Below are positions 1 through 8,637 of a stretch of 64,000 nucleotides of DNA, piece after piece. The stretch is from Bin87 sp965220265 (GTDB lineage Bacteria > Chloroflexota > Dehalococcoidia > Lucifugimonadales > UBA3495), in NCBI GenBank assembly GCA_965220265.1, contig CBDCPM010000003.1:1-64000 (forward strand), read 5' to 3'. The translations under genes were made by a program, and so were the position numbers. Within the stretch, counting starts at the first letter, position 1. Each line of letters opens with the position of its first letter. Below the pieces are notes generated by a model. It was not told the origin of the DNA. It saw nothing but the letters and a program-made list of their open reading frames with translations, and did not search any database.

Positions 1-292
1 TAAGCAAGTTACGGGTCGCCGAGTGGCAAGGCTTGGGAAGTGCCGAGCTTTGCCCATAGCGTTTCCGGATGGCTGTCGGATCGGCTTTTCGGTGCCCAGC
101 GTTCCGAGACGCGGACGAGCCGCGCCGCCAGCACACATAACCCGGCTTCAGGAACAGCAAATGCTTGAGGACAAGACCCGCCGAAGATTCACGGCTTCCT
201 GCTCCCACCGCCCAGACGACGACCAGGACCCCGACAAGCTTGAGAAGCCAGAGAGCCGCGGTTCCGCAAAGTATGGCGATGCTTCGTATCAT
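1..292 (-). CDS. Partial membrane-anchored protein of unknown function (runs off left edge)
   Basis: An open frame on the minus strand starts at ATG 290-292 and stays open to the window edge, giving about 97 residues. The start is preceded by a good ribosome binding site (GAGGAGGT, about 7 nt upstream). The N-terminus is strongly hydrophobic over roughly residues 4-34, as in a signal anchor or membrane segment; the rest is basic and has no motif I recognise. It is cut by the window boundary, so its true length is unknown. The Shine-Dalgarno and the hydrophobic start are the whole case for it, and the later part could be out-of-frame drift. Confidence 0.4.
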   Translation of the reverse strand, partial: MIRSIAILCGTAALWLLKLVGVLVVVWAVGAGSRESSAGLVLKHLLFLKPGYVCWRRGSSASRNAGHRKADPTAIRKRYGQSSALPKPCHSATRNLL

Positions 293-454
293 CGGTGTTA
301 CCTCCTCGCTGGGTCGTTCATGAAATGTGCGGTGATGCTTTGCGCGTAGATAGACCGGGTCAGAGAAGTTACGGAGCCGGAACGAGATCCGTCAACGAAC
401 CAACGAGTTTTGGTCAGGGTCAGACAGATTGATGAGTAGCGAAATTGCCTCTGA

Positions 455-1350
455 CTAAACCAAAGCCAAGGTGGGATGTGCATTTGCCGGAAGTCGGGGA
501 CCGGGTTGGGAGTCTCGCAGGAGGGATTCGGCCCTTGATTGCAGGACCGTGCGGCAGCGGCGCTTGACCTCGTCTTTCCGGCTGGTCAGCCTGGCCAGGA
601 AGCTGCCTACCCTCTCCTGCACCGCCGCTCTGCTTCCCAAGCACAGGTTCCCGGTCGCCTCTTCCCGCGCCCATCCCCAGATGGCTTCATCGGCGTTGAA
701 GTCTGGGCTGTAGCCCGGCAGATTCACCAGCCTCAGCCCCAGGCCAGGCCTCCGCAGATACTCCCGCACCGCCTGGCCACGATGGGCTGGGGCATTATCC
801 CAAATTACCCGAAGCGGCCCAGAGTGCCGCTGGCGCAACTGGTCCAAAAAGGCTGCCGAGGTTCCGCTGTTGCTGTTTCCCGCCAGGTCCATCCATTCCA
901 CCTCTCCCGTCGCCAGACACACCGCCGAATAGTAGCTGGCTTTCTCGCCATACCGCGGACTGCTGGAGTTCACCAGGGCTGGCTCTCCCCGCAGCACCCA
1001 CCGGCCCCGCAACTCCGCATCGGCACGGAAGTGGGCCTCGTCGGCGAAGCATATCTTGGCTCCGCTCCCTACTCTCCTCCCGCAGGGCGGCGTACGCCGC
1101 CACGAAGGCCTCCCGTTTCTCCTCATCCGCCTTCAGCAGCCGCTTCTGGGGGCGCTTGAAGGCAAATCCCAAGCGGCGCAGGTAGGTCAGGCAGCTGCGG
1201 CACAGGCTGAGGCCGCAGCGTTCCCAGACAAACCGATGCACCACCTTCCAGTTCCAGTTGGCCAGGTCCAGGCCCGCCGCGGCAGGCAGCTGCTGCACCG
1301 CCGCCCTCAACTCCTCCCGCTGCGCCTCGCCCAGGGCGGGGGGGAACCAC
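455..1350 (-). pseudogene. IS630-family transposase, truncated and frameshifted copy
   Basis: This is the C-terminal two-thirds of the transposase that is fuller at 5.2-6.4 kb. It carries the DDE blocks FADEAHF, WDNAPAHR and PGYSPDFNADEAIWG. Near 1070 it lacks two bases present in the other copy, which breaks the frame between the helix-turn-helix part and the catalytic part. Its 3' end is intact and finishes in the element terminus (CTAAACCAAAGCC at 455). Its 5' part is missing: the sequence stops at a C7 run and abuts the terminal repeat of an IS4-like element at 1351. It is a dead remnant. Confidence 0.85.
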
Positions 1351-2685
1351 CCTGACAGGGGTAGGTATAGGGTTTTTACGGTGGGACATGGCGAGTAATC
1401 TCCAGGTTGAGCTTGGGTTCTGGCCAGGGTTCGGGCAGCAGCCAGACGCGGCTCCAGAGGCGGCCCTTGAGCAGCAAGCGCCGGAGCCAGTCGATGCCGT
1501 GGCGGATCACGCTCACGGTGCGCGCCGGACGGCTCCAAGGGTCACGGTGATTGGGAGCCAGCGCTTTGGGCGGCGCCCGCAGGTTGCCTGGAGCAATCCT
1601 CCGGTCCTGGGCGTCCTCCACCCTGGTGCCATAGGCCAGGGCCAGCAGGGTGGCCACCGACAGGACGAGCCAGTGCCGGGAGACGCGGGTGGGGTCGGTG
1701 CGCCGCGTCTTGTCCCACTTCCAGCCCAGGCTCTTGAGGGCCTTGAAGCCCAACTCGATCCAGAAGCGCAGGGCGTACCAGCTGGGTCCCACCTGATCGG
1801 GTGCAAGGTCGGTGAGGATGATCCAGGGTTCCTCCTGTTCGGAGTACCAGACCACCAGCAGGGTGCAGCGGCGTTGGGCCTTGGGGGTGCTGAAGGCGGT
1901 GCCGCGGCCAATCCACGCCGTATCGGGACGAGAGACGAAGTGCTGGGCGGGCAATCGTTTGCCGCCGTCAGCGCAGAAAGTGATGTTCTTTCGGTAGCGC
2001 ATACCGGGATGCCAGCCTTGATCCCGTATCTGCTGCCACAGCTTGGGACTGGCGATGCCCCGGTCGCAGAGCACGATGACGGTCATATTCTCGGGAACCG
2101 CTGGGGCCAAGGCTTGCAGCAGTTCCACGGTGGGGTCCATCCAGGAGCCGGGCTGGTCGGCGTGCCGGATGTGCCAGGCCACGGGGATGGCGCAACTGCG
2201 GTATACCACGCTGATGACGATGGCGGTGGTCTGGTCGCCTTTGAGGGTGGGGTCTATGGCCAAGGCCAAGCCGCCCGACCGCCACCAGCAGAGGACCCAC
2301 CGCAGCAGTGGCGCGAAGCAGAGAGTTACGTCCAGCTCGGTCTGGCAGGGAGTCGCGCGGTCGCCGCCGTCGTAGAGCCACTCCCTGAGGCGCTGGCGCA
2401 GGTTGTACCAGTTGCTCCAGGGCGAGAGGGCGGAGGCCACGGCGTTCTGGCAGGCGCTGCCGGCGAGGATGGCCCCGCAGACCCACAGCGCCAGGCCGGT
2501 CAATTGTGGCTGGGAGAGGTGAGGTAAATGCGTTTCAATCGCTTTTTGCATCTGATAGCATTCGCTGGGAAGGCGCATCGCGGGTCTCCGGCATCTGGTG
2601 GTCTCACAACCAAGATGCCGGATGGCGGTGCGCCTTCCCAAGCTATGTCGCAACCCGATTTCAGGCCATACCTACCCCTGTCAGG
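1351..2685 (-). mobile_element. IS4-family-like insertion sequence with terminal inverted repeats
   Basis: Terminal inverted repeats reading CCTGACAGGGGTAGGTAT inward lie at 1351-1368 and 2668-2685 and enclose one transposase gene. No target duplication is evident. The left neighbour is the interrupted IS630 copy, but the missing half of that copy is not on the right side, so the insertion was accompanied or followed by a deletion. The family call rests on the transposase. Confidence 0.8.
1376..2578 (-). CDS. IS4-family-like DDE transposase
   Basis: The predicted protein is about 400 residues. Catalytic-type blocks are visible: AIDPTLKGD with a first Asp, VLCDRGIASPKLW with a second Asp, and a C-terminal region YALRFWIELGFKALKSLGW with a conserved Glu, the layout of IS4-type DDE enzymes. 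ATG 2576-2578 was chosen because GGAG lies just upstream and translation upstream of it runs out through the terminal repeat side of the element. The frame is uninterrupted, so this may still be an active transposase. The subgroup within IS4-like families is not settled. Confidence 0.75.
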   Translation of the reverse strand: MRLPSECYQMQKAIETHLPHLSQPQLTGLALWVCGAILAGSACQNAVASALSPWSNWYNLRQRLREWLYDGGDRATPCQTELDVTLCFAPLLRWVLCWWRSGGLALAIDPTLKGDQTTAIVISVVYRSCAIPVAWHIRHADQPGSWMDPTVELLQALAPAVPENMTVIVLCDRGIASPKLWQQIRDQGWHPGMRYRKNITFCADGGKRLPAQHFVSRPDTAWIGRGTAFSTPKAQRRCTLLVVWYSEQEEPWIILTDLAPDQVGPSWYALRFWIELGFKALKSLGWKWDKTRRTDPTRVSRHWLVLSVATLLALAYGTRVEDAQDRRIAPGNLRAPPKALAPNHRDPWSRPARTVSVIRHGIDWLRRLLLKGRLWSRVWLLPEPWPEPKLNLEITRHVPP

Positions 2686-2779
2686 GGGGGCTGACAGGGC
2701 ACAGCCGCCTTTGGTAGTGTCCCGTCAAGTATCCGTGTTCGAAGTCAAGCCTTTTTTGGGGAATTATCAGGACTTGTGG

Positions 2780-3698
2780 TCACGCGTCCTGTGGCACCCA
2801 CGGCGTCCCTCTGCGAGCTACTGCGTTGAGCTGGAGCAGTATCTTGCGCATCACCGCTACCACTGCAACGTTCCCCGGCTTCCCACGTTGACGAAGTCGG
2901 TCATAAAACCGACGCATTTCGCTGTCGTGGCGGATGACCGCCCACGCGCACATGTACAGCGCTCTCCGCACCAGTCCCCGGCCACCCCTGATAGCCCGAT
3001 GCCATCGCTGCTTGCCGCTGTCTCGGGACCAGGGCGCCAGTCCCACCAGGGAGGTCAAAACTTTGCTATCCCAGTGGCCCAGTTCGGGAAGGTGAGCCAC
3101 CAGGGTTGCCGCGGTTAGCGGCCCGATGCCGGGCACGGTGCGGTACAGGGCGGCGCGGTCGGCGAGAGTGGCATTGTCCTGTAGGACTGCCTGGTATTCC
3201 TTCTCCAGCCAGGCAATGTGGCGCCTGGTGGACTTGGCGATAGTGGCGGAAACGTCCTTGTCCAGCCGCACCAACTCCTGGACCCGCTGGTCAACAAATT
3301 GCCGCCGCCGCCTGAGCAGGTCGCGCAACTCTGCACGCTGCGGGTCGGTCTCCGGTTCCCACGTATCCGCCTCCGGAAACACCTCCCCGTAGCGGGAGAG
3401 TACCTGGGCGTCCAGTGGGTCGGTCTTGGCCTCGTCCGCAGGCTTTGGCGAAAGCGCGCACCCGGCCCGGGTGGACCATGTGCACCGCAATATCGGTCTC
3501 GCGCAACCGGCTGGTCAGCAGCCGTTCGTAACCGCCCGTTGGTTCACAGACGGCCAGGGCGGTGTCCTGCTCTTGAAGGTGTTTGCGCAGCTTGGTGATG
3601 CCTGTTGCGGTGTTGTCGAAACGCAGCACCGGCCACCGAGCCACAGAAACGGGCGGCTCGGTCGAGCCGCCCGTTTCTGTGGCTCGGTCCATGGTCAC
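2780..3698 (-). pseudogene. IS110-family transposase (DEDD type), frameshifted and N-terminally degraded
   Basis: Two overlapping minus-strand frames together read as an IS110 transposase. The first carries CEPTGGYERLL and HPGRVRAFAKACG; the second continues with DEAKTDPLDAQVL and the C-terminal transposase_20-like block RTVPGIGPLTAATLVAHLPELG. The frame breaks near 3440. The first catalytic block of the RuvC-like domain, normally near the N-terminus, is missing and is replaced by sequence containing a long palindrome (3636-3687). I see no intact element ends. IS110 elements encode a guide RNA in a non-coding end; I could not identify one here. Confidence 0.8.
3636..3687. repeat. Perfect 25-bp inverted repeat with 2-nt loop
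   Basis: Arms 3636-3660 and 3663-3687 are exact reverse complements (arm begins CCGAGCCACAGAAACGGG) separated by GT. It lies exactly where the IS110 remnant should have its first catalytic motif. It could be a mobile palindrome, a rearrangement fold-back, or an amplification or assembly fold-back. Confidence 0.9.
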
Positions 3699-3797
3699 TG
3701 AACGCTGACGACCTGGCGGTTACTCATCACGGCGTTCTCGCCGCTGAGCGGTGTCCGCTCCTGGAAGCGGCACATGCTGGGTTGAACCGCTCTACTT

Positions 3798-4547
3798 TCA
3801 AAGTCTTAGGCGAACCAAGTCGCGACAAGGAAAACGGTCGAGCCAAAAAACTCGGTCAAAAGGTGACGAATACGAAGCGTCTCGGGCATAGTCCTCCAGT
3901 TCACAGGGAACGGTGCGTATGGCACCGCCATTCACAATCAGGAGCCACACGCTGTCGCACTTTTGGGCATAGACGTCATGCTTCTCCGCTTTCTTGTCTA
4001 ACACAGCTTGAACGTGGCGAGGTTCCACATACCTCTCGATGACCGCCCCACCACAGGCCCATAGTTCGTCAGTTCCGTCAATACTGGGAGAGACCATGTA
4101 GTAAGAAATTTCCGGGAGATCCGGATGGAAGTGGAAAGCCCGATGGTCATGTGGATCGTCCGGCCATCCATTTGCCCTCACCACACGCTCAAACCGTTTC
4201 GCGAAATCGTCCCTGCAACTCCGTGTGTTGGGCCCCATGGGATGGGGAATATCGATGAATTCCGGTGTCACGTATAGCGGAGGGCCGCCGTTTGCCCTGA
4301 ATTTGAGACGGGCCATCTCGACCGCTTCGTGCCGAAGATTCTGAAACCCACGGGGTGCGCCGGTTTCCTCTTCTGGAAAAAAGAATTCTGTATGTTCGAT
4401 GCCGATTCGTCGCCCGCCCAGAGGCAAAATGAAGTCGGGACTTTCTTCTCGTCTGACATGTGCAGCGTGAAGTTCCAAACCCATTCCAGCCAGGGCGAGT
4501 TTGACTTGGCGTTCCTCAATCTGTTTCTGTTGTCTGAATAATTCCAC
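3798..4547 (-). CDS. Hypothetical protein with a PD-(D/E)XK-like signature
   Basis: A 249-residue soluble protein, probably starting at GTG 4545-4547. I do not recognise a named family. Residues 37-53 read PDFILPLGGRRIGIEHT, that is PD followed after about 12 residues by E-x-T, which resembles the strand-turn-strand core of PD-(D/E)XK nucleases with the usual Lys replaced. A very similar PDFI...IEATT block is in the gene at 18.5 kb, so the two may share a fold. There is no signal peptide or membrane segment. It stands alone between the IS110 remnant and an IS5 remnant, so there is no operon context. Function is unknown; a role in DNA processing or defence is only a guess. Confidence 0.55.
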   Translation of the reverse strand: MELFRQQKQIEERQVKLALAGMGLELHAAHVRREESPDFILPLGGRRIGIEHTEFFFPEEETGAPRGFQNLRHEAVEMARLKFRANGGPPLYVTPEFIDIPHPMGPNTRSCRDDFAKRFERVVRANGWPDDPHDHRAFHFHPDLPEISYYMVSPSIDGTDELWACGGAVIERYVEPRHVQAVLDKKAEKHDVYAQKCDSVWLLIVNGGAIRTVPCELEDYARDASYSSPFDRVFWLDRFPCRDLVRLRL

Positions 4548-4855
4548 GGGATTTCACTCGGGCAAAGACGTCCGTGGGCTCTGGGCAAGGAGACCCGATT
4601 CTCGTCGATAGCACGCGACCATCAGCTTGTGGGGGTTGCGGAATATGCCGGTCCAGACAAGTCTGACAACGCTGCGATATTGTTCAAGACTACCACCTTC
4701 CACTCTATCGGTTCGCCCTTGGAAACCACAAGGGACCGGCTGTCAGTAACCTGCGGCGTAAACGGCGACGGCAAAACGTACCACTGGGCTGTCGACGTTC
4801 GAGCCGCCCACGTGGCCTACTTTACCGCCGCCCTTTACATCCGGAGACCCCCCAG
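4548..4855. other. No gene recognised
   Basis: About 310 bases between the hypothetical gene and an IS5 fragment. Short frames exist but none has a ribosome binding site or recognisable protein. It probably holds the unrecognisable 5' part of the IS5 remnant that follows. Confidence 0.5.
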
Positions 4856-5155
4856 GGTATGTGCTTGGATAAGAGCCTGCCCCGTACTTGATACGGGGGC
4901 TACGACTTTGGTGAGGTGCGCCGCACGCTGGACGAGTTCGGCTTCACGGCGCACATCCGCAGCCGGGGCGAAGAGGCCCAGGCCATCAAGAAGGAAGCTG
5001 GCTTCAAAGCCCGGCGCTGGGTGGTGGAACGGACGCACAGTTGGCTGAACCGCTTCCGGCGGATATTGGTCCGTTGGGACAAGTCTCCCGCCAACTACAT
5101 TGCCTTTCTGCATTTCGCCTGCGCCCTCATCGCCCTCAGAGCCGCCGGGTTACTA
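4856..5155 (+). pseudogene. IS5-family transposase, C-terminal remnant split by IS630
   Basis: The sequence matches the end of the transposase seen at 23.1-23.4 kb, including RTLDEFGFTAHIRSRGEEA, KARRWVVERTHSWLNRF and ILVRWDKSP. Only the last third survives. Upstream the reading frame is broken by a short palindromic insertion (4873-4900). Downstream the coding sequence breaks off at GGGTTAC, where the IS630 element begins. The missing last bases of this IS5 copy (GGATAGGCTC then TTA) reappear right after the IS630 at 6410-6422, so IS630 jumped into the end of an already present IS5 copy. Confidence 0.85.
4873..4900. repeat. Small palindromic insertion element (copy 1)
   Basis: GAGCCTGCCCC, then a hairpin with stem CCCCGTA/TACGGGG and loop CTTGA, ending GGGGGC. 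Comparison with the intact IS5 copy (GATAAAGGCTAC) shows it is an insertion of about 24 nt at an AAG/GGCT site in a transposase frame. A second member with the same flanks and another loop is at 8071-8098. Confidence 0.7.
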
Positions 5156-5247
5156 AACCAAAGCCGAGGTGAAATACGCAGAAAAATGGGATAAATTTGT
5201 GGAGGAACTGGGCCAGAGAGTGCAGTAGTTGGGTGTTGGGGGGGTAG

Positions 5248-5541
5248 ATGATGAGCGTGAGGGAGATAGATCGGTCTTTGGAACAATGGCAAATGGAAGT
5301 CAAGGATTTGCGTCGACGGATGATCTTGGCGCCGACGCCAAGGGAGCGGGAGCGGTGGTACGCCATCTTGTTGCTGGCCCAAGGCTGGCGGGCATCGGCC
5401 ACGGCGGCGGCGCTGGAAAGGGACCCTCACACCATCGGACGATGGGCGGCGGCCTTTGGTGAGGGAGGGCCCAGAGCCCTGCTATTCGAGCAGACCGGTG
5501 GTTCCCCCCCGCCCTGGGCGAGGCGCAGCGGGAGGAGTTGA
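5248..5541 (+). CDS. IS630 transposase, N-terminal helix-turn-helix part (orfA)
   Basis: A 97-residue frame with a helix-turn-helix-like block around AQGWRASATAAALERDPHTIGRW, typical of the DNA-binding part of IS630 transposases. The frame runs past a C7 run at 5504-5510 and stops soon after, while the catalytic part continues in the -1 frame from that run. The layout fits programmed ribosomal frameshifting on the C run, known for some IS families, or a simple indel. Because the truncated copy at 1.3 kb keeps the same C7, the run is probably an original feature of the element. Confidence 0.65.
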   Translation: MMSVREIDRSLEQWQMEVKDLRRRMILAPTPRERERWYAILLLAQGWRASATAAALERDPHTIGRWAAAFGEGGPRALLFEQTGGSPPPWARRSGRS

Positions 5542-6410
5542 GGGCGGCGGTGCAGCAGCTGCCTGCCGCGGCGGGCTTGGACCTGGCCAACTGGAACTGG
5601 AAGGTGGTGCATCGGTTTGTCTGGGAACGCTTCGGCCTCAGCCTGTGCCGCAGCTGCCTGACCTACCTGCGCCGCTTGGGATTTGCCTTCAAGCGCCCCC
5701 AGAAGCGGCTGCTGAAGGCGGATGAGGAGAAACGGGAGGCCTTCGTGGCGGCGTACGCCGCCCTGCGGGAGGAGGCAGTAGGGAGCGGAGCCAAGATATG
5801 CTTCGCCGACGAGGCCCACTTCCGTGCCGATGCGGAGTTGCGGGGCCGGTGGGTGCTGCGGGGAGAGCCAGCCCTGGTGAACTCCAGCAGTCCGCGGTAT
5901 GGCGAGAAAGCCAGCTACTATTCGGCGGTGTGTCTGGAGACGGGAGAGGTGGAATGGATGGACCTGGCGGGAAACAGCAACAGCGGAACCTCGGCAGCCT
6001 TTTTGGACCAGTTGCGCCAGCGGCACTCTGGGCCGCTTCGGGTAATTTGGGATAATGCCCCAGCCCATCGTGGCGAGGCGGTGCGGGAGTATCTGCGGAG
6101 GCCTGGCCTGGGGCTGAGGCTGGTGAATCTGCCGGGCTACAGCCCAGACTTCAACGCCCCAGACTTCAACGCCGATGAAGCCATCTGGGGATGGGCGCGG
6201 GAAGAGGCGACCGGGAACCTGTGCTTGGGAAGCAGAGCGGCGGTGCAGGAGAGGGTAGGCAGCTTCCTGGCCAGGCTGACCAGCCGGAAAGACGAGGTCA
6301 AGCGCCGCTGCCGCACGGTCCTGCAATCAAGGGCCGAATCCCTCCTGCGAGACTCCCAACCCGGTCCCCGACTTCCGGCAAATGCACATCCCACCTTGGC
6401 TTTGGTTTAG
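5508..6410 (+). CDS. IS630 transposase, catalytic DDE part (orfB, read by frameshift)
   Basis: From the C7 run the frame reads PPALGEAQREELRAAV and on to the DDE core: FADEAHF (first Asp), WDNAPAHR (second Asp), and NLPGYSPDFNA...DEAIWG (final acidic residue). This copy has a 12-nt tandem duplication in the last block, giving PDFNAPDFNADE where the other copy has PDFNADE, which would lengthen the loop before the final catalytic residue and could impair activity. No independent ribosome binding site is apparent, supporting expression as a fusion with orfA. The stop codon overlaps the element's right terminal repeat. Confidence 0.75.
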   Translation, partial: PALGEAQREELRAAVQQLPAAAGLDLANWNWKVVHRFVWERFGLSLCRSCLTYLRRLGFAFKRPQKRLLKADEEKREAFVAAYAALREEAVGSGAKICFADEAHFRADAELRGRWVLRGEPALVNSSSPRYGEKASYYSAVCLETGEVEWMDLAGNSNSGTSAAFLDQLRQRHSGPLRVIWDNAPAHRGEAVREYLRRPGLGLRLVNLPGYSPDFNAPDFNADEAIWGWAREEATGNLCLGSRAAVQERVGSFLARLTSRKDEVKRRCRTVLQSRAESLLRDSQPGPRLPANAHPTLALV

Positions 6411-6457
6411 GATAGGCTCTTAGTGGATAGCCGAGTCCCTCGGTACGAGATGGGATT

Positions 6458-7012
6458 ATGACGATGGAATCCGGGTTTATACCTCAGGGGATACGCGACG
6501 CATTAACGGTTTTCACCGTGTTGGTCAGTATAGCGACGCTGTTTCAAATCATCAGAATCCGCTCGGCATTAGCATTTTTCCGGAGGCTCAACACACAGAG
6601 CGCCACGTATGAGGACATCGTTTTCGCGGGGGCAATCACCGTTGCGGCCGGATTCCTGATCTTGACCGCGATCTGGCTTGTATTTGCAGTTTTAAACTCC
6701 CTGGAAATTGACAAACCAGCGCGATTCGCGGTCGCGTTTGGTGCCGCGATCAGTCTACTGTGTGGTGTAGGTTTGGGATCATTGGTGAAGTTGACTGGAC
6801 GCGGAAGAGTTCCGATACCGATCCACATAACGATAGTAGGAACCACCATCGCAAGCGCATACCTTTTGGGGTGGCTTGTCTGGCCTGACAGGGCACTTTG
6901 GTTCCTTGACTTGGTGCGGTTAGTGGCCGTCGCCTTAGTGGTCTTGTCCGTGCTTTTGGCGTACGTGGCCCAAACCAAACCTTGGAATGTCCCACGCCCG
7001 ACGAACCCTTAG
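6458..7012 (+). CDS. Hypothetical integral membrane protein
   Basis: A 184-residue protein starting at ATG 6458 (a second ATG is two codons on). It has about five hydrophobic segments, near residues 15-35, 52-80, 88-112, 122-142 and 150-172, with a short polar tail. No catalytic motif or named family is apparent. It is bounded by an IS5 end upstream and an IS256 remnant downstream. Its base composition is less GC-rich than the surrounding mobile DNA, and it resembles the membrane gene at 28.9 kb only in general character. It could be a cargo gene carried between insertion elements. Confidence 0.6.
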   Translation: MTMESGFIPQGIRDALTVFTVLVSIATLFQIIRIRSALAFFRRLNTQSATYEDIVFAGAITVAAGFLILTAIWLVFAVLNSLEIDKPARFAVAFGAAISLLCGVGLGSLVKLTGRGRVPIPIHITIVGTTIASAYLLGWLVWPDRALWFLDLVRLVAVALVVLSVLLAYVAQTKPWNVPRPTNP

Positions 7013-7353
7013 AGCTGGCGCCATGCCACATATATTCGTAGATTGCCAATTTGCAGGAGCAAGGTCGTGAACTCTGGTGCCCGTTCAATATTGCAAGATT
7101 GCCTCCGATGACGTGAAAAATGCCCCCTTTTGATACAACGCTTGGTTCGCGCAATGGTCATTACGTGAAGCGCTCCTTTCGGTAGCGTCCTATTTGAGGC
7201 AATGCACCCTGACCGTCGACAGCCGCAACCCGACGATCGGGCAGTAGAGTCCGTAGAGTCCCAGGAAGTGGTGTAAGAGTTGGGCGGTTGGCCAAAAGCT
7301 GGCCACCGGGTCATCCTTGTGGAATTACCACAAACCAAACAAGGAGAACGACG
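7013..7353. other. Intergenic stretch ahead of IS256 remnant
   Basis: No gene is supported here. The last part carries the ribosome binding site of the IS256 transposase (AAGGAG at 7341-7346) and probably the left end of that element, but I could not define a terminal repeat. Confidence 0.4.
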
Positions 7354-8604
7354 GTGGTCAAACACAGCATGGATCTTTTGGAATTATTACGCAAGCGCGG
7401 CATGGACGGAGACGTGGACTTTCTGCGGGAAGCCCTGCGCGTCCTGGTGGACGGCATCATGGACGCCGAGGTTTCCGCCCAGATCGGCGCTGAGCACGGC
7501 GAACGCAGCCCAGAGCGGGTCACCTACCGCAATGGCTACCGCAACCGCACCTGGGATACCCGGGTGGGTACCACAGAGCTCAATAGCAATGGAGTTGCAC
7601 ATTCCCAAGGTGCGGGAAGGCAGCTACTTCCCCAGCCTGCTGGAACCGCGGCGACGCAGCGAGAAAGCCCTGCTGGCCGTCATCCAGCAAGCCTATGTGG
7701 AGGGCGTCTCCACCCGGCGGGTGGATGACCTGATCAAGGCTCTGGGCTGCGATGGCATCTCCAGCAGCCAGGTGTCGCGCATCTGCGTGCAACTGGATGA
7801 AGTGGTGGAGAGTTTCCTGGGTTGTCCCCTGGACGGTGGCCCGTATCCCTACGTGTGGCTGGACGGCCTGACCCAGAAGGTTCGGGAGGGTGGTCGCATC
7901 GTCAACGTCTGCGTGGTGGTAGCCACCGGAGTCAATGCCGAAGGGCAGCGTGAGATTCTGGGCCTGGACGTGGCCGCCAGCGAGGACGGCGCGTTCTGGC
8001 TGGCCTTCCTGCGCTCGCTGACCACTCGGGGTCTCAGCGGAGTGGAACTGGTAACCTCCGATGCTCACCAGAGCCTGCCCCTGCGAAAGCAGGGGGGCTG
8101 AAGAACGCCATCGCCGCGGTGTTTGCCGGGGCGGGTTGGCAGCGTTGCCGCACCCACTTCATGGCCAACCTGCTCACCCGAGTACCCAAGCGAGCCCAAC
8201 CTGGCGTGGCTACCATGGTGCGCACCATCTACCGGCAACTATCTCCCGCAGAGGTCCACGCCCAACTGGACCGGGTGGTGGAACAACTCTGGGAGCCCTT
8301 TCCCCAGGTGGCCGAGCTGCTGGCGGACGCCGCGCCGGACATCCTGGCCTTCACGGCCTTCCCAGTGACCCACTGGCAGAAGCTGTGGTCCAACAACCCG
8401 CAGGAACGGCTGAACCGAGAGATCCGTCGCCGCACTGACGTGGTGGGCATCTTCCCCAACCGGCTGTCGGCACGGCGTCTGATGGGCGCGGTGCTGGCTG
8501 AGCAGCATGACGAATGGGCCGAGGCTCGCCGCTACATCACCATACCGAACGCCGTCGGCCACGAGGCGCTACCGACGCCCACTATCCTGGAGGCAGCGGC
8601 CTGA
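7354..8604 (+). pseudogene. IS256-family (mutator-type) transposase, twice frameshifted
   Basis: Start GTG 7354 has AAGGAG seven bases upstream and leads into MDLLELLRKRGMDGD. The protein then follows the mutator family: a long helical N-terminus, YRNGYRNR, a LDGLTQKVREGGR block near the first catalytic Asp, SDAHQ at the second Asp, and NNPQERLNREIRRRTDVVGIFPN near the C-terminus. The frame breaks near 7580 and again at 8071-8098, where a small palindrome is inserted directly after SDAHQ. Apart from these lesions it is full length (about 410 residues), so inactivation looks recent. Confidence 0.85.
8071..8098. repeat. Small palindromic insertion element (copy 2)
   Basis: GAGCCTGCCCC, then a hairpin with stem CCCCTGC/GCAGGGG closed by a GAAA tetraloop, ending GGGGGGC. 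The expected transposase reading CAC CAG GGG CTG AAG is split by about 23 nt at an AG/GGGCT site, shifting the frame. It shares both flanks and target type with the element at 4873-4900. Confidence 0.7.
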
Positions 8605-8637
8605 CCGGCATCAAAAGGGATGACGCGCTTTTACACC

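Larger units (their letters stand above)
5153..6410 (+). mobile_element. IS630-family insertion sequence (fullest copy)
   Basis: Ends are near-identical inverted repeats: CTAAACCAAAGCCGAGGTG at 5153 and its complement (with CCAAGG) ending at 6410. The flanks fit duplication of a TA dinucleotide, the rule for IS630/Tc1 elements. The element carries a two-frame transposase. It sits inside the right end of an IS5 copy. A truncated second copy is at 455-1350, and a 152-bp deletion derivative is at 55954-56105. Confidence 0.85.

Noticed and set aside
23..349. 108-codon plus-strand frame at the left edge
   Set aside because: The opposite strand has a frame with a strong Shine-Dalgarno and hydrophobic start; this one has neither.
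539..1159. Plus-strand frame of 206 codons over the IS630 remnant
   Set aside because: It is antisense to a recognisable transposase and has no motif of its own.
3699..3797. Bridge RNA of the IS110 element
   Set aside because: The element ends could not be found and no conserved loop structure is visible, so no claim is possible.
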